DNA of 64,000 nt from Chaetoderma sp. LZ-2023a (Eukaryota; Mollusca; Caudofoveata; Chaetodermatida; Chaetodermatidae): assembly GCA_034401795.1 (NCBI GenBank), contig CM067367.1:50842363-50906362 (forward strand). The letters are read 5' to 3'. Shown one piece after another: positions 31,836-43,349 of the stretch. Both the position numbers and the translations under genes were made by a program. Position 1 is the first letter of the stretch, and every line of letters begins with the position of its first letter. The notes beneath the pieces were generated by a model that was not told the origin of the DNA, did not search any database, and saw only the letters and a program-made list of their open reading frames with translations.

Positions 31836-32299
31836 CTCCTTTGGTAGCATATTGCTAATTAATTAGAGATTGAGAGACATGGTCAGCGAGAGGCTACCAA
31901 CCGGGAAAAGTCATGATGCGCCATGGTGTGACGGATGCAGTGTTGTATCTGAAATCCAAACGTCATAAGGTAATCCAAGTTTGATTGTTTTTTGCATTAT
32001 GTTTATATATCATGCTCATTCATCCTATATATTCATGCTCATTCCCAGGCTATTGTGTGTCAAGAGCTTTTAACCCTCTTGGCATACTTGTGTTTTCAGG
32101 CGAGATACATGTTTGTTAGTTCTCTTCCATTGCTGGAGAAAGGGGATGGGTGGTGGTGGGGTGGGGTGGGCGGTTATGCGAATGTGAGTCGATCTTAAGC
32201 GTATCTGTTCTCTTGGAGAAGTTCCTTGTGACAAGTCCAATTTCAATCTTTCACTAGGGGCACTGAAGTTTTGCATGACTTGCCCCATCCCACCAGGTT
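31836..32299. other. DIRS 3' untranslated zone, no gene
   Basis: Between the recombinase and the inverted terminal zone. Contains a G-rich GGGTGGTGGTGGGG stretch at 32145-32170 and two TTCATGCTCATTC/TCATGCTCATTC words at 32009-32045. Confidence 0.5.
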
Positions 32300-32662
32300 A
32301 CTGATCAACTCTGGTGTTATCAATAAGGTAAGTATTGATCGAAGGAGAATGAAGGAAATTTCAATTTCCCTTTCTCCGAGATTTAACAATACTTACCATT
32401 ACATTACGCACCCTGCCTCCCAGCCCCGTGGAGGCAAGCCATGTGTCGGTCTCGTTTGTGCTTAAGCCATGCAAACTAGTGGCCGGTTCATGGTTACGGG
32501 TACCCGGTTATTGGGGCGGGTACCTATTTCCAGGAACCGGCTAGAGCTCTGTAAAACTCAGAAGACTCTTAGGTCGCAGCCGCCATTGTGGCTGTTATCA
32601 ATAAGTAATGTAATGGTAAGTATTGGTAGATCGCGGAGAAAGGGAAATTGAAATTTCCTTCA
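32300..32662. repeat. DIRS terminal zone with 57-bp inverted repeats
   Basis: GAAGGAAATTTCAATTTCCC..ACTTACCATTACATTAC at about 32350-32407 is inverted at 32604-32661 with only a few mismatches. Both are preceded by GTTATCAATAAG-type words. Between them are GCCTCCCAGCCCCGTGGAGGC and CCGGTT words. Such inverted terminal/internal complementary regions close DIRS elements. Confidence 0.75.
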
Positions 32663-32825
32663 GTTAACACTAGCACTAAAACTATGTTTGGTGCTAACAC
32701 CGGGTGCTAACACGGTATTATCACTAAATCCGGTGTCAACACTAGCATGAACGCCGATGTCAAGTGTTCATGTTATCTCGGTGTTAGTCATATACACTAA
32801 ACTAACACTAACACCAAAGGCCGAA
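32663..32825. repeat. Degenerate CTAACAC-rich repeat cluster
   Basis: Variants of (A)CTAACACC / GGTGTTAG occur about a dozen times at irregular spacing on both strands immediately after the DIRS end. Confidence 0.6.
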
Positions 32826-32923
32826 ACAGACATCTAGAGAAAATTAGTGTTCTGTGCACATACTTTGCCAACTGTCTCTTCTAGCATATGCGGAACACCT
32901 CAACATATGTGTGAACGTTCAGA

Positions 32924-33354
32924 CAATGGACCTGTCTACTTTTAGCGATGCCCGCCCGTCTCGAGCTAAGCACCACCCCCACATCGCTCGTGTTGGGATC
33001 AATCGATCACTGAACTCCCTTTCCAGAAAACTATACAGGTTAGTTGTTAAATATTTTGAAACTAATTTGCCTGGTGGCTGTTGCTGCCTATGGTAGCAAC
33101 AGCGCCCGGATGGTTTTTGTTGCATATGGCAGCAACAGCGCCCAATCAAATTAATTTCAAAACATTCAACAGAATGTTTTTTAAATGGTAAAGACATACA
33201 ATTCGTACAACGTGTCAGACTATTAAGCGTTAAAGACGAACTAAATCGAGCATGCTGGCCATAATTAGGTATGACGTCATCATACATGTCACTTAGTTTA
33301 TTATGACGCTATATGACGTCATATGATGGATGGATACAGTGGAAATGTCCATTG
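32924..33354 (+). mobile_element. Palindromic MITE family A, copy A1
   Basis: Full-length (431 bp). Ends CAATGGACC / GGAAATGTCCATTG. The outer left arm carries GAGCTAAGCACCACCCCC; the centre is a stem AAATATTTTGAAACTAATTTG..CAAATTAATTTCAAAACATT with GCTGTTGCTGCC loops (one extra loop unit here). The right arm carries ATTCGTACAACGTGTC and TGACGTCAT words. Defines the family consensus used for the other copies. Confidence 0.88.
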
Positions 33355-33663
33355 GCAAAGTATGCGCACTCATTTTTTCGCTTCGCTCAGCTTAGGACAG
33401 CTCGCCAATGCAGCTGTCTGTTTCGGCATTTACGGCAAGACTAGACTAGCCAATCTCCTTCGCCGCTTGCTTCTGTCCACCCATGAATTAAAATGGGTAC
33501 CGGTGTTAAAACAGGGGAAGCTACCTAAATAGACTGAAATAAATAGCTGCCTTAGATATGGCGGGAATGGGACCTGGAAACAAGGACTCGATAGACGACA
33601 GTAAAACCAAGACATAACCAGTTAATCTTGTTCGCGCATCTCACCATAACGCAACCCTCATTA

Positions 33664-33706
<43 letters not shown>

Positions 33707-33992
33707 TGTTGTTGTAGTAGCGGTGGCGGCGGCGGCGGCGGCGGCGACGGCGGCGGTGGCGGCGTTGAGCCAGTACATATAAACAGTGTAGGCTACTTGT
33801 AAAACTTATGAATGGAACACGAGCCCGGTATCTTCGCCCATTTATGCTGCCCCGCCTCCCTCCTCTCCGCGACGACATACCGCCAAATCTGATTGATCGG
33901 GAGATTGTCACTTGACCTCATTCGGGCATGACCATCATGCCTTTCACCTGTAAGTCATCCTAGATCCAAAACACGGTCGGCGGTGTGTGCGC
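33355..33992. other. No gene; triplet repeats (GTA)n and (GGC)n
   Basis: 33664-33706 is (AGT)n and 33719-33765 is (GGC)n-like. Arg- and Tyr-rich minus-strand frames across it are repeat artefacts. Confidence 0.8.
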
Positions 33993-34232
33993 AAAGCTCA
34001 CTGGCTGAGAGTTGTGTTACGTCATCTCATTTGCAAATTAAGACACACACACCCCCCACCCTTTGTTCCTGCCAAAAATACTCGAATCTAATTGGTCGAG
34101 AGCCAAACAATTGACGTCTGCTGTCGAACAATCAGATTCTAGTATTGTGACGGGAATAAAGCATTACCATATATAACATAGGGGGTGGGTGGGTGGCACT
34201 AATATGCTAATGAGATGACGTCACAGAGCTTT
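33993..34232. mobile_element. Palindromic MITE, ~240 bp
   Basis: Ends AAAGCTC / GAGCTTT. Arms share TTACGTCATCTCATTTGCA / TGCTAATGAGATGACGTCA, a CCCCCCACCC / GGGGGTGGG pair, and ATACTCGAATCTAATTGG / CAATCAGATTCTAGTAT with some mismatches. Not related by sequence to family A except for the TGACGTCA-type motif. Confidence 0.8.
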
Positions 34233-34892
34233 ATCAAATCTTGCCAAGGTGGGAGCTAAAATTATATGTAATGTTTTAATGAATGTTATGTAGTGGAATA
34301 CAACCTTGCTTATGTTCTAAATATTCTGCTATCCTTACAAGGGAACGCGAGTTGGGCGGTTTTCTGTATTCAACATTCAGAGATCCAGATTATTGCTGTA
34401 CTTCATATCCGCTTGACACTTTCCGACATTACCAATGTTAAGCTCACCGCTCGGTAGGTTTGACAGTTTTAGACTTTATCGATTGGATAATGGCAGCTGA
34501 TTTCCAGAATGTGAGTACAGAGCTCGTATAGCCGAGTGCTTGCATAGCAAACTGACTGAAATCCGCTCATTGAAGATTATGTGTAGAGACAAGGCGAGAC
34601 AGACATTATACCACGTGCCACATGGCTCAGAGATAAGAGCAATCAAGGCTTTTCTCAGCCGTGAAGGGCTCGACTGCGTGTTGTCTCAGACAGATTGTGT
34701 GTCTTTAGAACCATTCAAGCCTCACACGTGTAGCGCTTCGATGACAACGATTATTTATAAAAACACAATCAAATCAATAGTAGCATTCAAGCATCACGCG
34801 AACGATACACATACCATTTCTGGGATTAGGATAATTTTTAATAAAATTGCATTCGTCTACTTGTCACTATCTGCTTTGCCAATCATAAACGG
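34233..34892. other. No recognised gene; 126-codon plus frame
   Basis: The plus frame 34540-34920 (126 codons) has no motif I recognise and runs into a MITE at its 3' end. It is probably chance. Confidence 0.4.
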
Positions 34893-35295
34893 TTCACCTT
34901 TCCAGACTATCCATCGGTGATCTGCCGTCATATGACGTCATACTCAGCGAAGCGGCGTGTAGGACGACGTCACAGTCATCACGTCATACATGATTCTGTA
35001 TGGCCTGCCTTTAACTCGTAATAGTCCGACACGTTGTACTAATTGTATGTCTCTACTATTTAATAAAAGTGGTGTTGAATATTTTGAAACTAATTTGACT
35101 GATCGCTGTTTCTGTCATAGGCAGCAACATCACCCAGTCAAATTTGTTTCAAAATTTTCAACAGCATACCTGTATAGTTTTCAGGAAATTGATAGTAAGG
35201 AAGTTCAGAGATCTATCGATCCCAACACGAGCGAGGTGTGGGTGGAGTTTGGATAAAGATGGACGGGGCATAGCCAAAAATGGAAAGGACCATTG
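34893..35295 (-). mobile_element. Palindromic MITE family A, copy A2
   Basis: TTCACCTTTCCAGA..ATGGAAAGGACCATTG ends; reverse orientation to A1. Core GTTGAATATTTTGAAACTAA and its inverted partner are intact, with GTTTCTGTCATAGGCAGCAAC loop. Confidence 0.88.
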
Positions 35296-35838
35296 ACTGA
35301 CCTTTAACAGTACCTTGAGAATATTGTAAAAATTACAATATGTTGGAACTCACACGCATTTGGTCTGAATGCTATTTTCTCCCGTAGGATACATATGCAC
35401 AGTTCCAATGACATACACGGCGCACACGCGCACACGCGCGCCCCAACTCCCCCCCCCCCTCATCACCCCACCCCCACCACTCTATAGGTAATCCTATTGC
35501 TAACACCATATGACTTCGATATATGCCTAATGCTCCGTCTTACTTTTCTAATGTGAGTCATACAGGAATGTGTCCTTCCAAGTTGAATGCAGAATGCGGA
35601 AATCTGAGGATGCCATTGTCGGATTCAACTTCCAGAGATTTGCTTCTGTCGTCAGTGCTCTATTGTCATCTAGAAGCAGAACTGCCTGTAGATCCCAACC
35701 TTAGCACGATGTTCCATAGAATCAAATGCATCAAAACATCAATGCAATTGCGTAAGATGGCTGGCTCTGCATACTCATCCATTTGCGAAACGAAAAGACA
35801 GAGATCTGAGCTTCCACTGTTTTACTTTCTCCGCCACT
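35296..35838. other. No recognised gene; plus frame of 125 codons
   Basis: C-rich and CACGCG words at 35428-35480. The plus frame 35523-35900 overlaps, in another phase, the start of the decayed gene at 35842; it may be part of the same remnant, but I see no motif in it. Confidence 0.4.
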
Positions 35839-35841
35839 CGA

Positions 35842-37048
35842 TATGTTTTGTGGCGAAATATGTGAACTTGACAAGGAAAAGAAAAATGCATCTCCATTAA
35901 GACGTGTTGTAGCTGGGCCGAACAGCCGAATGCGGTGCACATGAATCATTCAAAGACATTGTCTTAGAGACAAGTTATTCACGAGGAGATAAATTGCCTG
36001 ATGTCTGGTAGCAAGTGCAGAGGGCTGTTAGTGACTGACAGGCAGCCGATGAACGTTACAACTACGATTGCAGAGCAATATGTATGGCTCTAATTGCTTT
36101 CCAATGTGTAGCTTCAATTAGCAGCAAAATTCAGGATTCTGACAGCATTGACAAATAATTCTCTAAAGCTGTAAACGATATAAATGAAGATAGAATATTA
36201 GAAAACAATTGCGATCAATACCTATGAAGTTTACAACAATTTTGGTGAAATGTTATTTTCAACATAACAGTGATCTCTGACTTGGCAAACCACATAGGCA
36301 AAGAGCTTCTCTCAGAGTGGCAGTCTGTGCTATTCTTCTCTGGTTTCGTCGTAGAACTCACGAAGACTTCAGCTAAGAGTCCTATTGAACATTATATCGG
36401 TAGATCGGCTGTTTATTGACATGAAGCCGTCGAATCATGATACAATGCTGACAGTCACAGTAGAAACGGAGCGATTAACAAATATGGTAGCATAGTGTTC
36501 ACGTGTATCTAATAGCTGTATAAGATTGCGGTCAACCTATCTAGGGCACAACCTGACAGATTCACCAACATGGTGTTAGGGCTTCGGAAAATGCACTTCC
36601 TCGTGGGCTTTATTGGCTGTGTCGAAAGGCTGATGACAGAGGTGGCCTGTGCTTTAGGTGGTGTTGAACATAGGTTGGCAGGGAAGACGTCTTCTCAGAA
36701 TACCCATGCCTTGCAATTTCTCAATGAAGCAGTTACACCATCCTTTCGAGGTATAGCAAAGGTTCCTTTGGTCATCATGCTATCACATTCAAACCCAATA
36801 CGAGGAGACCCTATGTTCTGTCTCTACACATGGGTGGCCGCATACAAAATGTCATCGAAGATATGACCCAGAATGAGACGTCGATAGAAAACCCACAAAG
36901 GGTAAATGAATTTACACATGGTACCAGATGCAAAGAGCTGGGGGATCCATTGGACCGTGCACATCATAATGCAGAGGACATCCTCAACATAGTGAATTGT
37001 AGAATCTCACCAGATGAGGTCAATATTGGCAGAGGTCTGCAAATTTGA
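35842..37048 (+). pseudogene. Remnant of a second unassigned multi-copy gene family
   Basis: Pieces in different plus frames: MFCGEICELDKEKKNASPLR (35842), SFKDIVLETSYSRGDKLPDV, then VQRAVSD and QAADERYNYDCR (~35945-36090), and AQPDRFTNMVLGLRKMHFLV followed by GFIGCVERLM and LAGKTSSQNTHALQFLNEAV (36549-36735). Later DILNIVNCRISPDEVNI (~36990-37025). From memory, a Cys/His start, a Gly-Ala-Val-Ser-Asp / Ala-Ala-Asp-x-Arg-Tyr block, and a R-F-x-N-x-V-L-x-L-x-x-x-H segment occur in uncharacterised multi-copy invertebrate proteins often auto-named 'TSO1-like CXC domain'. Their general architecture parallels the copy 1 / copy 2 family here. Assignment is tentative and the copy is dead. Confidence 0.45.
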
Positions 37049-37160
37049 AATTATAGCCGTTCGAACGAAAACTGTCACATGCTGATGTGATGACCTGGTA
37101 AAGGATGTGATTATCGTCAAACGAAATTTACATCATATTCCATCACATTGACACAAATCG

Positions 37161-37460
37161 CAATGGATGAATTCAATCTGTCACTCAATTATATCATGTC
37201 AAAATCAATTACGTCACATGTAGGCTGGTGTGGCAATCATAAGTGGCAGATAATACTCCGTTATGAGGCTGGACTAGGTCGTCAAGCGCACGAGTTGTAT
37301 GCCTTTGATTCCCCAGTCAAATTAGGTTCAAAATATTTCAACATCGTACCTGTATATTTACCTTAATATTGGGATTCTGAAAATTCAGAGTTCGATCATA
37401 ACACGTGCAAATGGTGGGTTGATCTTAGCTAGAAATGGGCGTGGCATTGCTGGAAATCAG
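37161..37460 (-). mobile_element. Palindromic MITE family A, copy A3 (one arm)
   Basis: GGATGAATTCAATCTGTCA at the left and CCCAGTCAAATTAGGTTCAAAATATTTCAACA, CTTAGCTAGAAATGGGCGTGG to the right. The first half-core is missing, so it is a partial copy. Confidence 0.7.
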
Positions 37461-37673
37461 TCAATCTACTACACAGCATTGTGCAATGCGTCTTTACGTC
37501 ATCAGTATCTCCTTAAATAGTTTGCTCGTTCTTGTTGTGCTGCCAAAGCCATGTATTTTGATGTGAGCATGATCCGATCCGCCATGTACTCGGCTCATAG
37601 AGAAACAACTCGACATGCCACATTGTCCGGTATTTTAGGATGTGCTTGGCTGAAGGACAACCGTCTCAGAAAC

Positions 37674-38053
37674 GGATGAATCCAGTTTTAGCTATTCCCC
37701 GCCCACCTCTAGCTAAGCTCCTTCCACGCTTTGCTCGTGTTGAGATCGATAGAACCCTGAACTCCCTGAATCTGAATTGCCATGGAACTATACCGGTAAG
37801 CTGTTGAATATTTTGAAACTAATTTGACTGGGTGCTGGCTATGGCAAAAACAGCGCCCAGTGAAATTAGTCTCAAAATATTCAACATAATGTTTATTAAA
37901 TAGTAACGGCATACAATTCGTACAACTTGACAAACTATTAACCACATATGACGGAATTATACACGACATTCAAGGCGTAATTGATTGTGACGTCAACCTA
38001 CATGTGACGTATTTGTTTATGACGGCATATACTTGACTGACAGACTGGATTCC
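37674..38053 (+). mobile_element. Palindromic MITE family A, copy A4
   Basis: Ends GGATGAATCCAGTTTTAGC / GACTGGATTCC. CTATACCGGTAAGCTGTTGA precedes the stem; TGACGTCAACC and TGACGTATTTG in the right arm. A variant with the ATCCAGT-type end, shared with A14. Confidence 0.85.
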
Positions 38054-38318
38054 ACTATTAGCAAGGTGGGTGGCTATTTATCTCTTCCGGTATACTGCGA
38101 CATATAAAATATGATACAACAGTTGAAATGGTTTCCTATCGCTTTGGACGAAGGAGAAACATAAAATAAAATCTCGTTGTAGTTCTTTTACTCTCCTAGC
38201 CAGACACTATACGTATAGCAGAAATCAAGATTGAGATTAATATCATATACATTATTGATAGTATACACCCGACTTACAGTTCTTGTGACTTTCCTCTAGG
38301 ATGCCAATAATTAGATTT

Positions 38319-38423
38319 ATTTCTAGCTATGCGACCGCCATTTCTAGCTATGCCACGCCCATTTCTGCCTATGCCACACCCATTTTTACATATGCCACGC
38401 CCATTTCTGTTTAAGCTCCGCCC
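38319..38423 (+). repeat. 21-bp minisatellite derived from the MITE A end
   Basis: Five tandem 21 bp units of the form ATTTCTAGCTATGCCACGCCC with 1-6 changes each. The unit equals the outer-arm sequence of family A (TTTTAGCTATGCCCCGCCCA), so a MITE end has been tandemly multiplied. Confidence 0.85.
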
Positions 38424-38711
38424 ACGTTTTACTGGAATTGGAATCGATTTGAAACATTGAAACCTGAATTTACATATATTAATTTCCAAGGTAACTATAC
38501 ACGTAGGCCGTTGAATATGGCTAAACTGGTCTATTCAGGATATCTACTTTAGAGGAAGAAAAATTGTGGTTCTATATGGCAGGTGGTAATAGAACCAGGC
38601 ATCTTAATTACCTACCGCAAGTCAGTTGTATTAAGCGACAGCCTGCCTTTTGTGACCTAATTTTGATGATCCCTTACCGGGCGTTTTGACTTTATTATGT
38701 ATCTGTTCAGT

Positions 38712-39101
38712 GTATTCATCCATCGCATGACGTCATAATCAACTAGGTGACGTGTAGGATGACGTCGTGATAAATGGCCTAATAAATGACGTAGATTCGT
38801 GCGTTGCCAACGCATAATTGGTGACGGACTAATCGTTGTTGTACGAATTGTATGTCTTTACTATTTAATAAGTATGCTGCTGAATATTTTGAAACTAATT
38901 TGACTGGACGCTGTTGCTGCCATAGGCAGCAACACCGTCCAGTCAAATTAGTTTCAAAATATTCAACGGATTACCTATGTAGTTTTCTGGAAATTGATAG
39001 TCAGGGAGTTCAAGGATCGACTGACCCCAACACGAGCGAGGTGTGGGTGGAGCTTAGCTAAAGTTGGGCGGGGCATGGCTAAAACTGGAAAGGTCCGTTA
39101 G
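38712..39101 (-). mobile_element. Palindromic MITE family A, copy A5
   Basis: Stem is nearly perfect here: CTGAATATTTTGAAACTAATTTGACTGGACG is mirrored around GCTGTTGCTGCCATAGGCAGCAAC. Right end ACTGGAAAGGTCCGTTAG. Includes TGACGTCATAATC. Confidence 0.88.
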
Positions 39102-39464
39102 AAATGTGTTTTCCGCTTGAGAATGTGGGGAATGGGTGGTATGGTACAGAGGGCTGAAAACACGCACATGCACAAAGACACATACACATTTAAAACACAC
39201 GATGGACCGCACGATTCATAAACAGACATATACCACATGTCTGCCGTGACACGGGATATGGACAGCACACTCAGGACAGAAACGGACATTCATACACGCT
39301 CAAAGAGGGGCACAATGACTACCCCCAGGCACACACGCACAGGACAGTCACACCACATGCATGAACGATTTAACAAGCCTCGCCCTCTGATAAATGCACG
39401 GATGAACTTCCACACGGACACTGACTTACACACACTACATGAACTATATACACGGTAGATTTAT

Positions 39465-40165
39465 ATTGGTCCAGGAGCCAATTTTCAAAAGAAGCCTAGA
39501 AAATGGGTTGTTGCAACACCGTTGGTTTGTCACTTCTAGCTGTTTGCGGCGTGCTTCTGGAACATTTCTAGCTCTAACGTACAGTTCAACGGACCTTTCC
39601 GGTTTTAGCTATGGCCCGCCCATCTCTAGCTAAGCTCCACCAACACCTCGCTCGGTTTGCGATCGATCGATCTCTGAACACCCTGACTATTAAGTTCCCA
39701 AAAAATACACAGGTAAGCTGTTGAATATTTTGAAACTAATTTGACTTAGGCAACAACAGCGCCCAGTCAAATTAGTTTCAAAATATTCAACAGCATGTTT
39801 ATTAACTAGTAAAGAATTACAAAGCCATACAATTTATACAACGTGTCGGACTCTTTAAGATTTGATGACGGTCTATATGGAACCCTTTGTGACGTAATGA
39901 GTGGAACGTCATCATACACGTGCTGAGCTGATTATGATGTCATACGAAGTCATACGATGGATGGATACTCTGGAAAGGTGAACTGTGTCAGAAACATTAT
40001 ATAACTTCGAATTTTCTATTTGTTTGGTGGCGGCCGAGTACAAATCTGAAAAAATTGGCTGATTATTTTCTCTGCTTCTAAAGCTTAGATTCCTGCAACA
40101 AATGTTATGCAATACGTCTTTGTATTGCTACTTCAGTAGTTCAGGTTTTCCAGAATATTATGCTA
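39465..40165. repeat. Left copy of an inverted duplication (filled site)
   Basis: 39465-39580 and 39985-40165 together are the reverse complement of 41640-42000 (shared GTTGGTTTGTCACTTC, TTCTGGAACATTTCTAGC, AGATTTGT, TTCAGTAGTTCAGGTTTTCCAGAATAT or their complements). MITE A6 sits between the two parts here but not in the other copy. Confidence 0.8.
39585..39982 (+). mobile_element. Palindromic MITE family A, copy A6
   Basis: TTCAACGGACCTTTCCGG at the left, TCTGGAAAGGTGAA at the right. ACACAGGTAAGCTGTTGAAT followed by the stem. Its insertion site can be compared with the unoccupied inverted copy near 41855-41880. Confidence 0.88.
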
Positions 40166-40169
40166 CGTA

Positions 40170-41635
40170 ATGTTAAAAAACCCTCAAAGTTTCATGAAAA
40201 TCGTCGTGTTTTTCAAAGATTTTGTTATGTAATTCTGCGATCATGTGTCTGATTGAATAATCAGTTTGCCAAAGCGGTTAAAGGTAGTAATTCGATCAAT
40301 CTACAGTTCATGAAAATAAAATGTGTTCACATTCTTAGACTTGATCGAAAATTATTTGGATTACCCACCCCCTATCCCCAAACCACAAAAGCCCAGTAAT
40401 CGCAAGAAAGGTAGCTCATAACGTCATATCTGTCTCCATAAGATAATTATAGTCACGCTCTCAATATTAACGTCAGAATTATTGTTGACAATGTATTCAC
40501 TTTGACTGGGTTAATCAATAAAACTTCCTGCTGAAACATGTTTGATAAGTTCAAATCAAAATATCACAAGATTATCAATATATTATTAATCATCGTCATC
40601 GTCATCGTCATAACTTGGTGGAAGACATTCACTCTTCTGTCTTTTCTGGCAGAACATCAAATACTCGACTTCATCTGCCGTATCACAGCTGCCAGATCTG
40701 TTGCGTACCGGGAGCACAGAAACGGTTCGCGTGCACGGATTGTGGCATATGTCAAGGTTTCTTCATCCACTCCATTATCTCCATGGTGCCACTGTATTTT
40801 GCCAGCATGTAGATTGCCACGTCGAAAGTCATAAGACTGTTGTGTTGGCCATGGCTTGGCATTGTCTTCTGCACCTGCTTCATCACTGTATACACGGTAC
40901 TAGGCTCAATCGGTGAACCTTTGATAATCAGACAATAACCAACTCAGTGATGGATGTTGACACACGTGATACCATGGTATTGAACCCATTTCAGCTTGAG
41001 AGTGTTTGTTGTACAGCTACATGCATAATGCTCTTACCATCTAATGTATCCTCGTTAATGCCTTTGTTGTCTGCTTATGCTTGTATGAATGGCAGATCAG
41101 ATAGGACTTGGAAATAACTTCCATAGTCAGGCTGGTATTGACTGCTTCAACGTCTTCATAGAATGGACAGTGACAGATGCGGTTGAGTATGTTGATGATA
41201 TGTTCCGATACAGTTAAGTGACACACACATATGGCGAGACTGGCATGTGTGGTTGTATTCAATCATCGATGTGAATGACAATACACAATGCTCGGACAAC
41301 CGTGATTACATGTCATTTATTTGCTGCGTTTTGATTATCCCCATTGTCTGAAGTTGGGCCTGACAACCCAACGTAGGAAGATGTATAGGCTCTGAGCCAG
41401 CTCAGATTTAGACTCAATAATTGGCGGTCGATACCCACACAGTCATGCAAATTCGACCTAATAATTTGACCAGTCTGATACATGATGTTGATTGGTCTGC
41501 CGTATGCATCCGCATGTCAACATTGTTTGTATTCCTGAAATGTATATAGATGGAATAAACAGCCTTAGCCGCATTATTAAACTGATGGGTCATTGAAATG
41601 CACTCTTGCAGAATTACTGTCCAAAATTTAAAAAA
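40170..41635. other. Spacer of the inverted duplication, no recognised gene
   Basis: Contains short frames, including a Cys-rich plus frame at 40615-40812 and a minus frame at 41041-41262. Neither has a motif I can name. (CATCGT)n-like words at 40590-40610. Confidence 0.45.
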
Positions 41636-41639
41636 TATG

Positions 41640-42000
41640 ACTTATTTTCATGGAGTTTTGTGTATTTCTTCATTACATAACATTATATTCTGGAGAACAT
41701 GAACTACTGAAGCAAAAATACAAGGACTTTTCTCATATCAACATGGTGAGGACATTTGTTTTCGGGATCTTGACTTTAGAAGCGGAGAAATACAAAATGA
41801 TTTTTCGAGATTTGTTCCCGGCAGCCACTCCACTAATAGAAAATTGACTATTTTATGTTGTTGCTGCCACAATTTAACTATGCATTAGGGCTAGAAATGT
41901 TCCAGAGGAATTCCCCAAACAGCCTGAAGTGACAAACCAACTGTGTAGTGGGTGTTGCGCTAAACAATTTAGCTGGTCTTAGCTCCTGGACTCTATACAT
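41640..42000. repeat. Right copy of the inverted duplication (empty site)
   Basis: Reverse-complement partner of 39465-40165 without MITE A6. The junction region AGTTAAATTGTGGCAG (minus strand, near 41860-41880) corresponds to the two flanks of the MITE in the other copy. Confidence 0.8.
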
Positions 42001-42701
42001 GAAAGAGGAGTATTTAAGATTTAGTGCCCACGCTTATAATGTTATATTTAATCTATCAATATGTACTGTATAATTATACTAAATGTGAATTGTTTGTGTC
42101 ACCAAGGCATGTGACATGGGAATGACGTCACATGTTTGTGGCATTGGGCACGGTCACTTGTGGTTTTAGATAGTTCATAGCGAATATCAAACTGTCCATT
42201 GTGGCCAACTGTGCAAACGAATCGGTGACAATCTCCCAGCGTAAGTTATATTTTAACAAAGTAATACCGTAACTATTAAGACGCGTACGTGTTATCTCAC
42301 CAGCCAAATAAACGACCCTGGTGTATAGGACAACGAACAGTACGAAATATGGCTGTCTTCACATTTCGAAATGAATGCTTCAAAGAGTTTGCTGCCCCCG
42401 TCGATGCACTGTCGAGTTATATTTGTCATTAATCTCTTTCATTGTCAGCGCTAGAGTCTTCAAATCCATACTTCTTTCCGCTAGCTCAAGTAGAAAGTTG
42501 CAAAGTGATTACAGAATTTCAATGTGGTAATGTGTCAAATATGGTTATTCTCTCCGCTGCACTGGAGATATTCAATTGTTCAGCGATTGCAAGCAAGCTG
42601 AATGGGGCACTATAGCCATCAGGGTATGTACTTAATACATTACACTACCACTAATGAGTCGACAATTAGTATTAACGAGTATCTTTCTGAAGTTATGACC
42701 T
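42001..42701. other. No recognised gene
   Basis: A/T-rich, unannotated. No frame with recognisable motifs. Confidence 0.5.
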
Positions 42702-42824
<123 letters not shown>

Positions 42825-42881
42825 TCCAGTTGGTATGATAAATGGTGTAATTCTGAAGAATTCTTTCTGAAAGTGGTTAAC

Positions 42882-42975
42882 CCTTTGAACCTGACTCCCA
42901 GACTCTCAATTTCAAGGTAGCTCTACAGGTAAGTTGCTGAATATTTCTAAACGAATTTGACAGGAACATGGGTTA
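42882..42975 (+). mobile_element. Family A MITE fragment
   Basis: TCTCAATTTCAAGGTAGCTC followed by TACAGGTAAGTTGCTGAATATT and AACGAATTTGACAGG: the region around the splice-donor-like word and half the stem only. Confidence 0.6.
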
Positions 42976-43345
42976 TGGGTTAAATAATCCTTCCAAACTC
43001 ACTGAGAGGACACCCCCTCAACACCCCACCCCTTTCCCCTCGTGACATCGATCTACCCGCAAGAGGTACTTAGTTCGCTAGCGTTGAAGCAAACCAAAGC
43101 ACGTGTTTAAATGGCATGATTAGGTTTCGCGAATGAATATGAAATACATCGTGTCTTCGAGGAATACAAAAAACATCCACAGTAGCACACTTACCTTACA
43201 GCTTAGATATAACTTAACATGTTTCCAAACCAAAAATCGAAACATGTTAGTTAGTACAATTTTGAACACGGAGTAAGTAATGTTCTGTTGACTATTTAGA
43301 ACAAAATTGGATTGGAAGACATTTCTGCCTGAGTAGCATAGTTAA
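42976..43345. other. No recognised gene
   Basis: C-rich stretch at 43010-43040 then A/T-rich spacer. AACATGTT words repeat at 43215-43250. Confidence 0.45.
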
Positions 43346-43349
43346 GTTG

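Larger units (their letters stand above)
29137..32662 (+). mobile_element. DIRS-like tyrosine-recombinase retrotransposon, 5' truncated
   Basis: Coding remains of reverse transcriptase, RNase H and a tyrosine recombinase follow in DIRS order, then a terminal zone with inverted repeats at 32350-32662. There are no LTRs or integrase, as expected for DIRS. It begins abruptly inside the unassigned gene copy 2, so that gene was the insertion target or the rearrangement partner. Confidence 0.85.

Noticed and set aside
33552-33911. Arg/Tyr-rich 119-codon minus-strand protein
   Set aside because: Produced by (GTA)n and (GGC)n repeats.
34540-34920. 126-codon plus frame as a host gene
   Set aside because: No motif, composition like the surrounding spacer, and it ends inside a MITE.
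40615-40916. Cys-rich plus-strand frame as a membrane or zinc protein
   Set aside because: Short, no recognisable family, and needs a stop read through to extend the hydrophobic part.
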